Shown one piece after another: positions 1 to 7,859 of a stretch of 33,402 bases of DNA. The stretch is from an uncultured Collinsella sp. (lineage in GTDB: Bacteria > Actinomycetota > Coriobacteriia > Coriobacteriales > Coriobacteriaceae): contig CAUEPS010000020.1 in the NCBI GenBank assembly GCA_959019775.1, forward strand, positions 1 to 33,402. The letters run 5' to 3'. A program made the position numbers and the translations under genes. Each line of letters starts with the position of its first letter. The first letter of the stretch is position 1. Below the pieces are notes generated by a model that had not been told where the DNA came from, made no database searches, and saw only the letters and a list, made by a program, of their open reading frames with translations.

Positions 1-560
1 AAGGGGTCGGCCACGGCGAGCGGGTCGGGAGCGGCGGCACGGGGCGTCGGCTGCTGGGGCATGGCGGCGGGGTGCTGTTGCTGCGGAGCGGCGAATTGCT
101 GCTTGCCGGCGCGGGGAGCGCTGGCGGCGCGGCTTGCGGCCGAGTTGTTCTGGCCCAGGCCATTCTGGTAGGCGCGCTCTTCCTCGTACAGACGACCGAG
201 CGTGGGGGCGTCGACGTTCTCGGCAAAGACCGAGAACTTACCGGCACGCAGCTGCGGGTCGATCATAAAGCGAACGAGGGGTTCGCCGACAAACACATAG
301 CGGCGCTTTTCGGCCTGTGCCTTCACAAACTCGCGGACTTCGCGCGAAAGCTCGGGGTAGAACGGAGCGAGCATGGGATCGTCGTCGGCGGCGATCAGGA
401 TGGTATAGAGTGCCGGCGCGGTGTTGACGCCGTTGATCACCAGAGTCTGATCCTCCATGTCGCGAGCGGCCTGCTTGGCAAGCTTCTTAAAGGAGAACGG
501 GGCACGGGTGGCACCGAAGATGCCGGCCACGTGGTCCTCGAAGATGTTCAGGAAGTTCAC
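1..560 (-). CDS. FhaA-like protein (DUF3662 N-terminal domain), partial
   Basis: Reading leftwards from a GTG at 560, the translation begins VNFLNIFEDHVAGIFG and runs 186 codons to the window edge without a stop. The first ~120 residues resemble the DUF3662 domain at the N-terminus of actinobacterial FhaA proteins, with a DMEDQ segment, 'PELSREVREFV' and 'AGKFSVFAENV'. After that comes an Ala/Pro/Gln-rich linker, the usual separator before a C-terminal FHA domain, which would lie outside the window. FhaA proteins are cytoplasmic adaptors that bind phospho-Thr on kinases and cell-wall proteins. The GTG overlaps the TGA of the upstream kinase gene (GTGA), and GGAGAG lies nine bases before it, so the two are translationally coupled. 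That supports a kinase-adaptor pair. The FHA domain itself is inferred, not seen. Confidence 0.8.
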   Translation of the reverse strand, partial: MNFLNIFEDHVAGIFGATRAPFSFKKLAKQAARDMEDQTLVINGVNTAPALYTILIAADDDPMLAPFYPELSREVREFVKAQAEKRRYVFVGEPLVRFMIDPQLRAGKFSVFAENVDAPTLGRLYEEERAYQNGLGQNNSAASRAASAPRAGKQQFAAPQQQHPAAMPQQPTPRAAAPDPLAVADP

Positions 561-2410
561 GAAAGATCACTCTCCGTATAGGTTCTTTGGTATCCGAGCA
601 AATATAGGCATATCCCAACGATTATAGAGGATAGGGTTCCCGCAACCGCCGCCTTGACGACGACCGCGGCCGCAAGGCTGGCAATTTCCATATGGTGTGC
701 AAGACAGAGCGACGCCGCGGTGCCTATTCCGCAGCCGGCGATGGCAGCGATTGCAGCCAGGTTCGAGCCCTGCTCGGCACGCCTGGCATGGGCGTTGAGC
801 AGCAGAGATGTCAGTGCAGCTGTCGCCGCGACAAGCACAACGGCAGCCCAGAAGAGCATGTCTCCCAGCGCCGCGGCAACATTGCCGAGCCCCAGCACGC
901 CTCCGGCGGAAAGCGCAACCGTAGCCAGGCGGCCAAAAAGCGCGCCCATCCCCGTGGCGGCCGCGGCGCTTGCCGGGTCGAGCCAAAAGGCAGCGATGCC
1001 GGCGGCGACCCCGGCGGCAAGGAGGGCGTCGCCCGTTAGACAGCCAAGTGCCACCGCGCAGGTGAGCGCGGCGCTCGCGGCGGCCTCGGTGCGGCCCCAG
1101 GCGATCCACCAACCGGACATGGTGGCGGCAAAGAGCACCGCGACGGGTAGCATCGACAGGATGCCCTGCGTCTGCATGGTGGCGTTGGCCATAAGTACCA
1201 AAAAGCCCACGGCCGAGATGGCCGAGCCAATTTGCGGGGCCAGGCCGGCGGCCGCCCCAATTGCGATGGCCGCGGCAATAAGTCCGGGAAGCGCCGCGAC
1301 GCCAGCCGTCTGCATGATCAAAAAGCTAAAGGCACCGCACGTTAGCGCCGAGATGGCGCGCATGGTGTAATCGCGCGCGTGGCTCCAGCGCGTGCCGGCC
1401 CAGCCGAGTGCGGGGTCGACCTCGATGGTGTCGTCCTCATAGGGTAACGATTCGATATCGTCTGCCGCGCGCTCGTCATCCGACAGCTCGCCCACCATCT
1501 GCTCCAGGCTGCGACGGCCCTCGCGCACGCTGCCCAAGCCGGCGAGCAGCTGGTCGCAAAATGCCTCGATGCTGTTGGGGCGGTCTTGCGGCATGGGGGA
1601 GAGGGCGCTCATGAGCGCAGCCTCGGCTCCCGGGGGAAAGTGCGGGATGAGCTCGCTGGGGTAGGTGGCACCGCCGATGATGCGGCCGAGCGAGTCGCCG
1701 GGCGTGGCGGCCATAAAGGGGGCGCTGCCGCACAGGCCCTCGTAGATCACGCAGGCGAGGGCAAAGACATCGGCGCGCTCGTCGACTGTGCCGGTCTCGA
1801 TATCGAGCTGCTCGGGTGGCATGTAGCCGATGGTGCCGCCGCGCGAGCCGCCAAAGCCGCCGGCAGACGACAGTCGCGCCATGCCAAAGTCGGTGAGCTT
1901 TACGTTGCCCGAGTGGTCGATGAGCACGTTGGCGGGCTTAATATCCAGGTGGAGCACGCCGTTGCTATGGGCGAAGGTGAGCGCCTGGCCCAGCGCGTCG
2001 GCAATTGCCGCGGCCTCGTCAAAGGTGAGCGAATGGCCGTCCACGCGATGCAAAAAGTCGGCGAGCGACATGCCGTCGACATATTCCATGACGAGGTAGG
2101 CATAGGCGGTATCGTGCGTAAAGTCGATAACCTGCACGATATTGGGATGTTGAAGCATGGCGGCGGTGTGTGCCTCGCGCAGGACATCCATGATGTCGCT
2201 GGCGGGCATGCCGGCGCCGTTGATAAGGGGGATGCGCTTAATGGCGACGCGACGGCGCAGGTGCGTGTCGCGGCAAATCTCGATGGAGCCAAAACCGCCG
2301 GTCGCAAGCGTCTCGAGCGGCTGGAACCGCTTGAGCAGCTCGCGAGAGCTGGTGCCCTCCAAGGGAACGTCCGGCGAGAACCGGGCGGTATGTTGCGAGA
2401 AAAGCGGCAT
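557..2410 (-). CDS. Membrane Ser/Thr protein kinase, PknB type, with HLD catalytic loop
   Basis: A 617-residue protein. The N-terminal ~290 residues form a Hanks-type kinase: Gly-rich loop near residues 37-42 (ATGGFG), ATP lysine K58 (VAIK), helix-C glutamate E79, catalytic loop HLDIKPAN at 154-161, DFG at 174-176 and a PPEQ segment near 198-201. The loop has Leu where most such kinases have Arg (HRD), so activation-loop control may differ; the catalytic Asp and Asn are kept. Residues ~350-610 are strongly hydrophobic, with many predicted membrane segments rich in Ala/Gly, instead of one helix plus PASTA repeats. I chose ATG 2410 because GAGGG lies six bases upstream; the TTG at 2416 abuts that site. 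The gene overlaps the FhaA-like gene by four bases. Its likely role is phosphorylating cell-envelope or division proteins, read out by the FHA partner. Confidence 0.9.
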   Translation of the reverse strand: MPLFSQHTARFSPDVPLEGTSSRELLKRFQPLETLATGGFGSIEICRDTHLRRRVAIKRIPLINGAGMPASDIMDVLREAHTAAMLQHPNIVQVIDFTHDTAYAYLVMEYVDGMSLADFLHRVDGHSLTFDEAAAIADALGQALTFAHSNGVLHLDIKPANVLIDHSGNVKLTDFGMARLSSAGGFGGSRGGTIGYMPPEQLDIETGTVDERADVFALACVIYEGLCGSAPFMAATPGDSLGRIIGGATYPSELIPHFPPGAEAALMSALSPMPQDRPNSIEAFCDQLLAGLGSVREGRRSLEQMVGELSDDERAADDIESLPYEDDTIEVDPALGWAGTRWSHARDYTMRAISALTCGAFSFLIMQTAGVAALPGLIAAAIAIGAAAGLAPQIGSAISAVGFLVLMANATMQTQGILSMLPVAVLFAATMSGWWIAWGRTEAAASAALTCAVALGCLTGDALLAAGVAAGIAAFWLDPASAAAATGMGALFGRLATVALSAGGVLGLGNVAAALGDMLFWAAVVLVAATAALTSLLLNAHARRAEQGSNLAAIAAIAGCGIGTAASLCLAHHMEIASLAAAVVVKAAVAGTLSSIIVGICLYLLGYQRTYTESDLS

Positions 2411-2490
2411 GGCCAACCCTCGTGCGTTTAAAGTTCGTTTGCGAGCGGCGGGCGCGGAGCCGAGCCGTTCGCGGTGGCATAGATGCTGCT

Positions 2491-2518
2491 AGTGTAGCAC
2501 GCTCGGGTGCATGGTGAA
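2491..2518 (-). promoter_or_regulatory. Putative sigma-70 promoter of the kinase-fhaA operon
   Basis: On the minus strand, TTCACC (2518-2513) and TACACT (2496-2491) are separated by 16 bases, about 80 bases before the kinase start. This is a fair match to -35/-10 elements; it is inferred from sequence only. Confidence 0.4.
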
Positions 2519-2552
2519 GGTAGCGGGGCGAGGTGGCCTATCTGACTTGGCC

Positions 2553-3269
2553 TTAGCGCTTCTTCTTGTTCTTCTTCTGCTTGCGCTGTTTGGCCTTTGC
2601 ATTCTTAGGCTCGCTTTCCTGCTTGGCCTTGGCAGCGGCCTTTTCGGCCTTCATCTTTTTGCGTTTGGTCTCGATGCGCAGCTTTTTGTTGATGCGCGTC
2701 TTGAGGAAGGAGCCAAACTGCTCGGCATCACCACGCACAAAGGTGTCCTTAGGGATCGTCACGCCCTGGTCGGCGAACATGGCCACAAAGATGCGCTCGC
2801 CGTCGAGTACATGGTCGAGCTTCTCAAACGGGAAGAACTGCGACTTGCCGCTCTTGCCCCAGACCATCAGGCCGTCCTCGTTGGCGGCGACGCGGCGGTA
2901 GCGGCCGCCCATGGACTCGTCTGCCTCGACGGCTTCGATAAAGTCGCGCGCGAGCGTATGGTGCAGATTTTTGCTCCACCAGGCCAAAAAGGCGCCGAAT
3001 ACGATTAGGACGACGCCGAACTTGACCCAGTTGCCGCCGGCCACCAGCATGCCGATGCCGATGAGCGCGGCAATTGCCGCGGCGACATACAGCGAGCCGC
3101 GACGCCTGGGCGAGGCGACCAGGCGCGCAAAGTCGGTGACGAGGTCGTTTTCGTACTGGTACTCGTTGAGGTACAGAATGCCGTCGTCGGCTGCGGCCTG
3201 CTCCTCGAGCGCGACCTCGACCTGGTCGGCTGCTTCGGAGGGAACGAGGTTGCTCTCTGCGTCTGCCAT
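2553..3269 (-). CDS. YcxB-like membrane protein with Lys-rich tail
   Basis: A 238-residue protein of unknown function. It has an acidic N-terminus, then two hydrophobic helices close together (about residues 59-77 and 81-97), then a soluble part with 'FFPFEKLDHVLDGERIFVAMF' character typical of YcxB-like (PF14317) proteins, which resemble PH-like membrane-associated domains. The last ~45 residues are almost all Lys, Ala, Glu and Gln (KAKQRKQKKNKKKR), so they should be highly basic and may bind nucleic acid or lipid headgroups. AGGAG lies about ten bases before the ATG. The gene is divergent from dnaX and upstream of the kinase gene on the same strand, but a likely promoter separates it from the kinase. 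The family assignment is moderate; the substrate or partner is unknown. Confidence 0.65.
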   Translation of the reverse strand: MADAESNLVPSEAADQVEVALEEQAAADDGILYLNEYQYENDLVTDFARLVASPRRRGSLYVAAAIAALIGIGMLVAGGNWVKFGVVLIVFGAFLAWWSKNLHHTLARDFIEAVEADESMGGRYRRVAANEDGLMVWGKSGKSQFFPFEKLDHVLDGERIFVAMFADQGVTIPKDTFVRGDAEQFGSFLKTRINKKLRIETKRKKMKAEKAAAKAKQESEPKNAKAKQRKQKKNKKKR

Positions 3270-3384
3270 GCTCTTTGGACTCCTATCGCGGCGGGCTCGC
3301 CGTACGGGTTATTATGGATGCAGTATGCCGTGCGACCGCATGGCCGCCGCGGCAACAAGACTCAGTATACCCGGGGGAGCACCC

Positions 3385-5850
3385 ATGGAATCGTTGTACC
3401 GAAAGTATCGCCCGCTCACCTTCGACTCCGTGGTGGGCCAGCAGCATATCGTCTCGACGCTCGAGCACGCCATCACCGAGGGGCGCCTGTCCCATGCGTA
3501 CCTGTTCTGCGGACCGCGCGGCACGGGCAAGACCACCATGGCGCGTATTCTTGCCAAGGCGCTGCTCTGTCGCAATGCCGAGGCGGCGCGCGCCGAGGGT
3601 GCGAGCGGCTGCATGCCCGACGGCACCTGTGAGGAATGCGAGCTCATCGCCGAGGGCAACCACCCAGACGTCTACGAGCTCGATGCCGCAAGCCGTACCG
3701 GCGTAGACAACGTGCGCGAGGAAATCATCAACTCCGTCAACTTTGCCCCGGTGCGTGGCAAGTACAAGATCTATATCATCGACGAGGTCCACATGCTCAC
3801 GACGGCGGCGTTTAACGCGCTGCTCAAGACGCTCGAGGAGCCGCCGGCGCACGTGATCTTTGTGCTGTGCACCACCGACCCGCAAAAGATTCTGGAGACC
3901 ATCCTCTCACGCTGCCAGCGCTTCGATTTCCATCGCATCGGCAACGAGGATATCGAGCGCCGCCTGGCATACGTGTGCGAGCAGGAGGGCTTCGATTACG
4001 ACGACGAGGCGCTGGCTATCGTGGCGCGCCATGCCAAGGGCGGCATGCGCGACGCGCTCTCCACGCTGGAGCAGCTGAGCGTTTTTGGCAACGGCGCCGT
4101 GCATGCGGACGATGCCCGTTCGCTTTTGGGCGAAGTTTCGGACCAGATTCTAGGCGAGTTTGCGCGCGCCATTGCTGATCGCGATGTCGCCGAGCTGTAT
4201 GGGCTCATTCGCGCACAGGTCGAGGAGGGCAATGACCTGCTTGAGCTGACGCGTGACTTGGTGGCGCATGTGCGCGACGTGTATGTTGCCTGCGTTGCCG
4301 GTGCCCGTGCCGAGCTGTTTGAGGGCGGCTCCGAGCAGGCCGAGGCGCTTGCTGCCGAGGCCGCTGCCTTTGGCGAGCATCCTGCCGACCGCCTGGCCCG
4401 TGTGCTGACAGTGCTCGACGATGCCGCACTGGAGATGAGGGGTGCGAGCGACGTGCGCCTGGTGCTCGAGATCGCCTGCACGCGTCTGGCACGTCCCGAG
4501 GCTGATTTAACGATTGAGGCATTGGCCGAGCGCGTGGCACGCCTGGAGGCCATGGTTGCCAACGGCGCCGTGCCGGCGAGCGTGGCTGCTGCTCAAGCGA
4601 GTGCGCCTGCTGCATCCGCACCCGCTGTCCAGCAGCCGACGCTGATCTCGGGTGCCCGGGCTGCTGCCCCTGTGGCATCTGCCGCTCCCGCTGCTACGTC
4701 CGCGCATCAGGGCGGCATGCCTTGGGACCGCGGCGCTGCTGTTCCGGCTGCCCAGCCTGCACCCAAGTCCGCGGCTCCGGCTCCCGCGCCCAAGCCTGTA
4801 ACGCCTGCACCTCAGCCCGTTGCGGCTCCGGCTCCCGTGCCTGCTGCATCGACCGTGCCGGTGTCCAAGCCCAACAACGCCGCTGAGGTTGCCGCCGCCG
4901 GTGCTGCCGAGACCCCCGCGGTCGAGGACGCCGGCGAGCTCCAGCGCAAATGGGCCGAGGTCGTCGAGCGCGTCAAGGCTCGTCAGGCTTCCTACGCAGG
5001 CCTGCTGCTCAACGCCCGCGCCACGGCCGACGACGGCTCCAAGCTCACGGTTTCGTTCCCCGCGGGCTCGACCTTTGCTATCAAGATGCTCGGTCGCGCC
5101 GACACACAGTCGGTGGTTCTGCCGACAGTCAGTGCGGTCTTCGGTCGTCGTACCGTCGACTATGTCCTGGATGGGGGTGGCACGCCGGCTCCTCAACATG
5201 AGGAGCATTCTCCATCTGCACGGGCTGCGGTATCTGCGGACCCGCAACCCGTGTCCTCGGCGGCCCCTGCATCCTCGAGCGCCAGCGCTCCGCAGCAGCA
5301 AGCGACGCCGGTGATGGCACCGACCCCGTCGGCGCCTAAGCCCGCCACGCCCAAACCGGCCGCTCCGGCTCCCGCGCCCAAGCCCGCTGCCGCGCCTGCG
5401 CCCAAGTCATCCGACCTGGCTAAGGCCCCCTGGCTGCGCTCCGACAACCCTGCCGGCGCTCCCGCTACGGGCAAGCTCCCGACCGAGCCCGCGCCCCGTG
5501 CGCCCGAGCGCTCTGCCGCCCCCAAATCTCAGCCTGCCGCGTCGTCTGCGCCGTGGGAATCCGAGCAGGTTCCCTACGACGATGCCATGGTCGGCGGTTT
5601 TGCTGCCGATGCCGGCGGGGACGATCTGCCGCCGTTCGACGTGCCGGGTGCGGCGTCCGCGCCCAAGCCCGCTGCAGCTGCCCCCAAAGAGGAGGACGCC
5701 CCCGCTGCCCCTTGGGAGTCCAACCCAGGCGCGGGCAGCCCCTTCGGCCATCAGGGCGCAGCCCCGAGCATCCCGCAGACCGAGGACGAGGCCAAAGCCC
5801 TCATCCGCAGCGTCTTCGGCCAGGCCACCATCTTCAAGCCGGTGGAGTAG
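3385..5850 (+). CDS. dnaX: DNA polymerase III subunit gamma/tau
   Basis: An 821-residue clamp-loader ATPase. From the ATG at 3385 (GGGGGAG seven bases upstream) the protein begins MESLYRKYRPLTF, the family's standard start; the open frame extends upstream but has no family similarity there. Walker A is GPRGTGKTT at 43-51; the zinc-module cysteines are C62, C76, C82 and C85; Walker B is DEVH at 133-136; the arginine finger lies in SRC at 175-177. After ~residue 370 come two long Ala/Pro-rich linkers around a short folded region (ELQRKWAEVVERVK... VFGRR), presumably the tau part that contacts the polymerase alpha subunit and helicase. The length is at the large end for the family because of these linkers. 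I saw no A-run that would give a programmed frameshift to a short gamma form. Confidence 0.97.
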   Translation: MESLYRKYRPLTFDSVVGQQHIVSTLEHAITEGRLSHAYLFCGPRGTGKTTMARILAKALLCRNAEAARAEGASGCMPDGTCEECELIAEGNHPDVYELDAASRTGVDNVREEIINSVNFAPVRGKYKIYIIDEVHMLTTAAFNALLKTLEEPPAHVIFVLCTTDPQKILETILSRCQRFDFHRIGNEDIERRLAYVCEQEGFDYDDEALAIVARHAKGGMRDALSTLEQLSVFGNGAVHADDARSLLGEVSDQILGEFARAIADRDVAELYGLIRAQVEEGNDLLELTRDLVAHVRDVYVACVAGARAELFEGGSEQAEALAAEAAAFGEHPADRLARVLTVLDDAALEMRGASDVRLVLEIACTRLARPEADLTIEALAERVARLEAMVANGAVPASVAAAQASAPAASAPAVQQPTLISGARAAAPVASAAPAATSAHQGGMPWDRGAAVPAAQPAPKSAAPAPAPKPVTPAPQPVAAPAPVPAASTVPVSKPNNAAEVAAAGAAETPAVEDAGELQRKWAEVVERVKARQASYAGLLLNARATADDGSKLTVSFPAGSTFAIKMLGRADTQSVVLPTVSAVFGRRTVDYVLDGGGTPAPQHEEHSPSARAAVSADPQPVSSAAPASSSASAPQQQATPVMAPTPSAPKPATPKPAAPAPAPKPAAAPAPKSSDLAKAPWLRSDNPAGAPATGKLPTEPAPRAPERSAAPKSQPAASSAPWESEQVPYDDAMVGGFAADAGGDDLPPFDVPGAASAPKPAAAAPKEEDAPAAPWESNPGAGSPFGHQGAAPSIPQTEDEAKALIRSVFGQATIFKPVE

Positions 5851-5871
5851 CTGCGCGGGCGGGCATACTGC

Positions 5872-6342
5872 TCAAGAAGAGAACTCTTTGTCCGGGCGCA
5901 TCTGTATTTCGGACATGTGTAATGTGGTGCCGCGTATATCGCATTCGAGTAGACAGGTACGTGACGGTCGGCCTAGGATGCTGAGGTCGATACGATACGT
6001 TGCATGGCTGTCCGCGTACTCGACTTGCTCGGCGCTGACGGTTGCTCCGATTGTCGAGAAAACGCCTAGTTCGGCATCGACAATCTTGGAGTTCTTTATC
6101 TTGACCTTGAACTCTTGGTAGAGGGATGGGCTGTTGTAGTAAACGGTTCGGGTTCCGTCGGTGCACTCATCGGTCGCTTCCCATTTGACGACGGGCTGGC
6201 CCGAGCTGGCTATTAGCAGTTCTGCTCCAAAGGATATAGCATGGGTGATGGCAACCAACAATGCCCAGCCGACAAAGAGATAGAGAACAAAATATGCAGC
6301 GGGGTGTTTTGAGCGGATGTTTTGGAGCGCGTCGGGGGGCAT
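5872..6342 (-). CDS. Hypothetical membrane-anchored protein, AT-rich orphan
   Basis: A 156-residue protein I do not recognise. One hydrophobic segment lies at about residues 16-37 (AAYFVLYLFVGWALLVAITHAI). The rest is polar with a likely beta-rich pattern (WEATDECTDGTRTVYYNS, EFKVKIKNSKIVDAELGVF) and two Cys in the second half (TCLLECDI), suggesting an extracytoplasmic domain held by one helix. GGAGGT sits nine bases before the ATG at 6342, and a consensus TATAAT lies further upstream. Codon use is more A/T-rich than in dnaX or recR. It lies tail-to-tail with dnaX, 21 bases apart, and splits the usually contiguous dnaX-ybaB-recR order, so it looks like a later insertion. An ATG at 6346 is in another frame and was rejected. 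Confidence 0.7.
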   Translation of the reverse strand: MPPDALQNIRSKHPAAYFVLYLFVGWALLVAITHAISFGAELLIASSGQPVVKWEATDECTDGTRTVYYNSPSLYQEFKVKIKNSKIVDAELGVFSTIGATVSAEQVEYADSHATYRIDLSILGRPSRTCLLECDIRGTTLHMSEIQMRPDKEFSS

Positions 6343-6380
6343 TCATGGGGTACCTCCAAATTGCTATCTATGGCAATCAA

Positions 6381-6420
6381 ATTATACCCCACCGTCATGA
6401 GCGCCACCTCGAGTGGTGGC
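6381..6420 (-). promoter_or_regulatory. Promoter with operator-like inverted repeat
   Basis: A perfect TATAAT reads leftwards at 6386-6381, about 39 bases before the start at 6342. No -35 consensus is present at the right distance. Its place is taken by an 18-bp inverted repeat, GCCACC-TCGAGT-GGTGGC (6403-6420), which could be an activator or repressor site. The -10 call is good; the regulator is unknown. Confidence 0.5.
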
Positions 6421-6504
6421 TCGGCATTTAGCCATTTAGTGGTACGCATTAAATGTCGGATTCCGGCTCTACAAGATTTAGCTTTCAATCTTATGCAGAT
6501 GCGA

Positions 6505-6524
6505 ATTATGCAACTTTGCATAAT
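6505..6524. promoter_or_regulatory. Perfect 20-bp palindrome in AT-rich intergenic region
   Basis: ATTATGCAA and TTGCATAAT face each other across a CT spacer, a 9+2+9 arrangement typical of dimeric repressor operators. A further TTATGCA half-site lies at 6491-6497. The 343-base gap from 6343 to 6685 is unusually AT-rich for this chromosome and holds no gene I can support; the palindrome, the promoter described nearby and a TACGAT at about 6603 (possible -10 for ybaB) are what it contains. Confidence 0.5.
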
Positions 6525-6685
6525 CATTGGGTGTGGTCTGCACTCAGGACATGTATATCGACTGAGGTAGCGTGACCGCCCCGCTTGCTGGCCTCGCGCC
6601 GTGGTACGATTTTTGAGTTTGAAAGTCCCGCCGCGCCCCGGCTGCCCTTGCAGCTCGTTGCGCGGCCGCACGCAAAGGAGCCATC

Positions 6686-7006
6686 ATGGCCGGTATGAAC
6701 ATGCAGCAGATGATGAAGCAGGCTCGCAAGATGCAGGAGCAGCTTGCCGCCGCGCAGGAGAACCTCAAGTCCCAGACCGTCGACGCCTCTGCCGGCGGCG
6801 GCATGGTCAAGGTGACCGTTAACGGCGAGATGGAGCTCGTCAACCTCACCATCGACCCCGATGCCCTCGATCCCGAGGACGTCGATATGCTGCAGGACAT
6901 GATCATGGCTGCTGTTAACGAGGCCGTTCGCGGCGTCAACGAGCTCGCCAACAAGCAGATGGGCGCCATCACCGGCGGCCTCAACATCCCGGGCATGCCG
7001 TTCTAA
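6686..7006 (+). CDS. ybaB: YbaB/EbfC nucleoid-associated protein
   Basis: A 106-residue protein of the YbaB/EbfC DNA-binding family. It has the Met/Gln-rich N-terminal helix (NMQQMMKQARKMQEQL), a central beta part (VDASAGGGMVKVTVNGEMELVNLTIDP) and the C-terminal helix with 'DMIMAAVNEAV'. The length is normal. AAAGGAG lies six bases before the ATG. Homologues form a tweezer-like dimer that coats DNA, and the gene is commonly found between dnaX and recR. Here recR follows after 13 bases, so the two are one transcript, but dnaX is separated by an inverted orphan gene. Confidence 0.95.
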   Translation: MAGMNMQQMMKQARKMQEQLAAAQENLKSQTVDASAGGGMVKVTVNGEMELVNLTIDPDALDPEDVDMLQDMIMAAVNEAVRGVNELANKQMGAITGGLNIPGMPF

Positions 7007-7019
7007 GACACACATATAT

Positions 7020-7616
7020 ATGAGCGCGAATCACAGTCTGCAAAAACTGCTCGATGAGCTGGGTCGTCTGCCGGGCATTGGTCCCAAGTCGGCCCAGCGC
7101 ATAGCCTATTACCTGCTCGAGGCCGATGCCGAGGAGGCCCGCCGCCTGGCCGAGGCCATCCTGGAGGTCAAGCAGGAGGTCCACTTTTGCAGCCGTTGCT
7201 TTAACTACGCCACGGCCGACGAGTGTTCCATCTGCCAGGACCCGATGCGCGATACCACTCGCATTTGCGTGGTGGGCGAGCCGCGCGACGTCCAGGCAAT
7301 CGAGCGCACGGGCAGCTACCATGGCCTGTACCATGTGCTGGGCGGCGTGATCAGCCCCATGGACAAGATCGGCCCCGAGCAGCTGCATATCCGCGAGCTG
7401 CTGGCGCGCCTGGGCCACGAGGACATCCACGAGGTCATTATCGCCACCAACCCCAACATTGAGGGCGAGACCACGGCGAGCTACCTTGCTCGCACCATCA
7501 AGCCATTGGGCGTTGAGGTATCGCGTCTTGCGAGCGGCCTTCCCGTGGGCGGCGACTTGGAGTATGCCGACGAGCTTACGCTTGGCCGCGCTATCGAGGC
7601 CCGCCGCGCGATCTAA
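7020..7616 (+). CDS. recR: Recombination protein RecR
   Basis: A 198-residue recombination mediator that acts with RecO/RecF to load RecA on gaps. Helix-hairpin-helix: LPGIGPKSAQRIAYYLL at ~17-33. Four-cysteine zinc finger: C57, C60, C69, C72. The Toprim domain follows (ICVVGEPRDVQAIERTG, then NPNIEGETTASYLA) with the conserved C-terminal part (RLASGLPVGGDLEYADELTLGRA). The length equals the family norm. The ATG at 7020 is only 13 bases after ybaB's stop, and the bases between (CACACATATAT) contain no Shine-Dalgarno match, so translation probably depends on coupling to ybaB. Confidence 0.97.
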   Translation: MSANHSLQKLLDELGRLPGIGPKSAQRIAYYLLEADAEEARRLAEAILEVKQEVHFCSRCFNYATADECSICQDPMRDTTRICVVGEPRDVQAIERTGSYHGLYHVLGGVISPMDKIGPEQLHIRELLARLGHEDIHEVIIATNPNIEGETTASYLARTIKPLGVEVSRLASGLPVGGDLEYADELTLGRAIEARRAI

Positions 7617-7687
7617 GCGGCGTCAGCTCCGCGGCATGTCCCGTCGGCCTGCCGCACGGGGCGCTCATAATTGGGTGCGCGTTCATA

Positions 7688-7797
7688 CATTTGTTGTGCA
7701 ACAAACCTGCTTTTCATCCGCTTATCGCGTGGATGGGTCCGGTCGCACCTCGTATTTGCCCATTCGTTGCACAACCTTTTGGGTTCGCTGATACACT
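7688..7797 (+). promoter_or_regulatory. Regulatory region: two copies of CATTYGTTGYRCAWC and a candidate promoter
   Basis: CATTTGTTGTGCAAC (7688-7702) and CATTCGTTGCACAAC (7761-7775) are two closely similar motifs, each with an inner dyad; the first extends to TTTGTTG-TG-CAACAAA. TTGCAC inside the second could serve as -35 for TACACT at 7792-7797, with a long 19-base spacer. A third copy lies upstream of the C39 peptidase gene on the other strand. The motif is seen directly; promoter and operator roles are inferred. Confidence 0.45.
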
Positions 7798-7819
7798 CAA
7801 ATGTGGATGTGAAAGAATG

Positions 7820-7845
7820 CGCCGCTTTTAAGCGGCGTGTTTTTG
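7820..7845 (+). terminator. Intrinsic terminator or attenuator in the leader of the next gene
   Basis: CGCCGCT (7820-7826) and AGCGGCG (7831-7837) form a perfect 7-bp stem around TTTA, followed by TGTTTTTG. It can end ybaB-recR transcripts. It lies after the likely promoter and only a few bases before the GGAGGAG of the gene at 7860, so it could also act as an attenuator. Confidence 0.7.
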
Positions 7846-7859
7846 TTGGAGGAGATCGC

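Noticed and set aside
72..581. 169-codon plus-strand frame at the window start
   Set aside because: The minus-strand reading gives a clear DUF3662 protein coupled to the kinase gene; the plus frame is its shadow.
755..765. tRNA T-loop-like GGTTCGAGCCC
   Set aside because: It lies inside the kinase coding region with no anticodon or acceptor stem.
3270..3384. Possible small SRP RNA upstream of dnaX
   Set aside because: The position is known in some bacteria, but the conserved GGAAGGAAGCAGCC-like core is absent.
3385..5850. Programmed frameshift giving a short DnaX gamma form
   Set aside because: No slippery A-run with a downstream stem was seen; the frame is open to the end.
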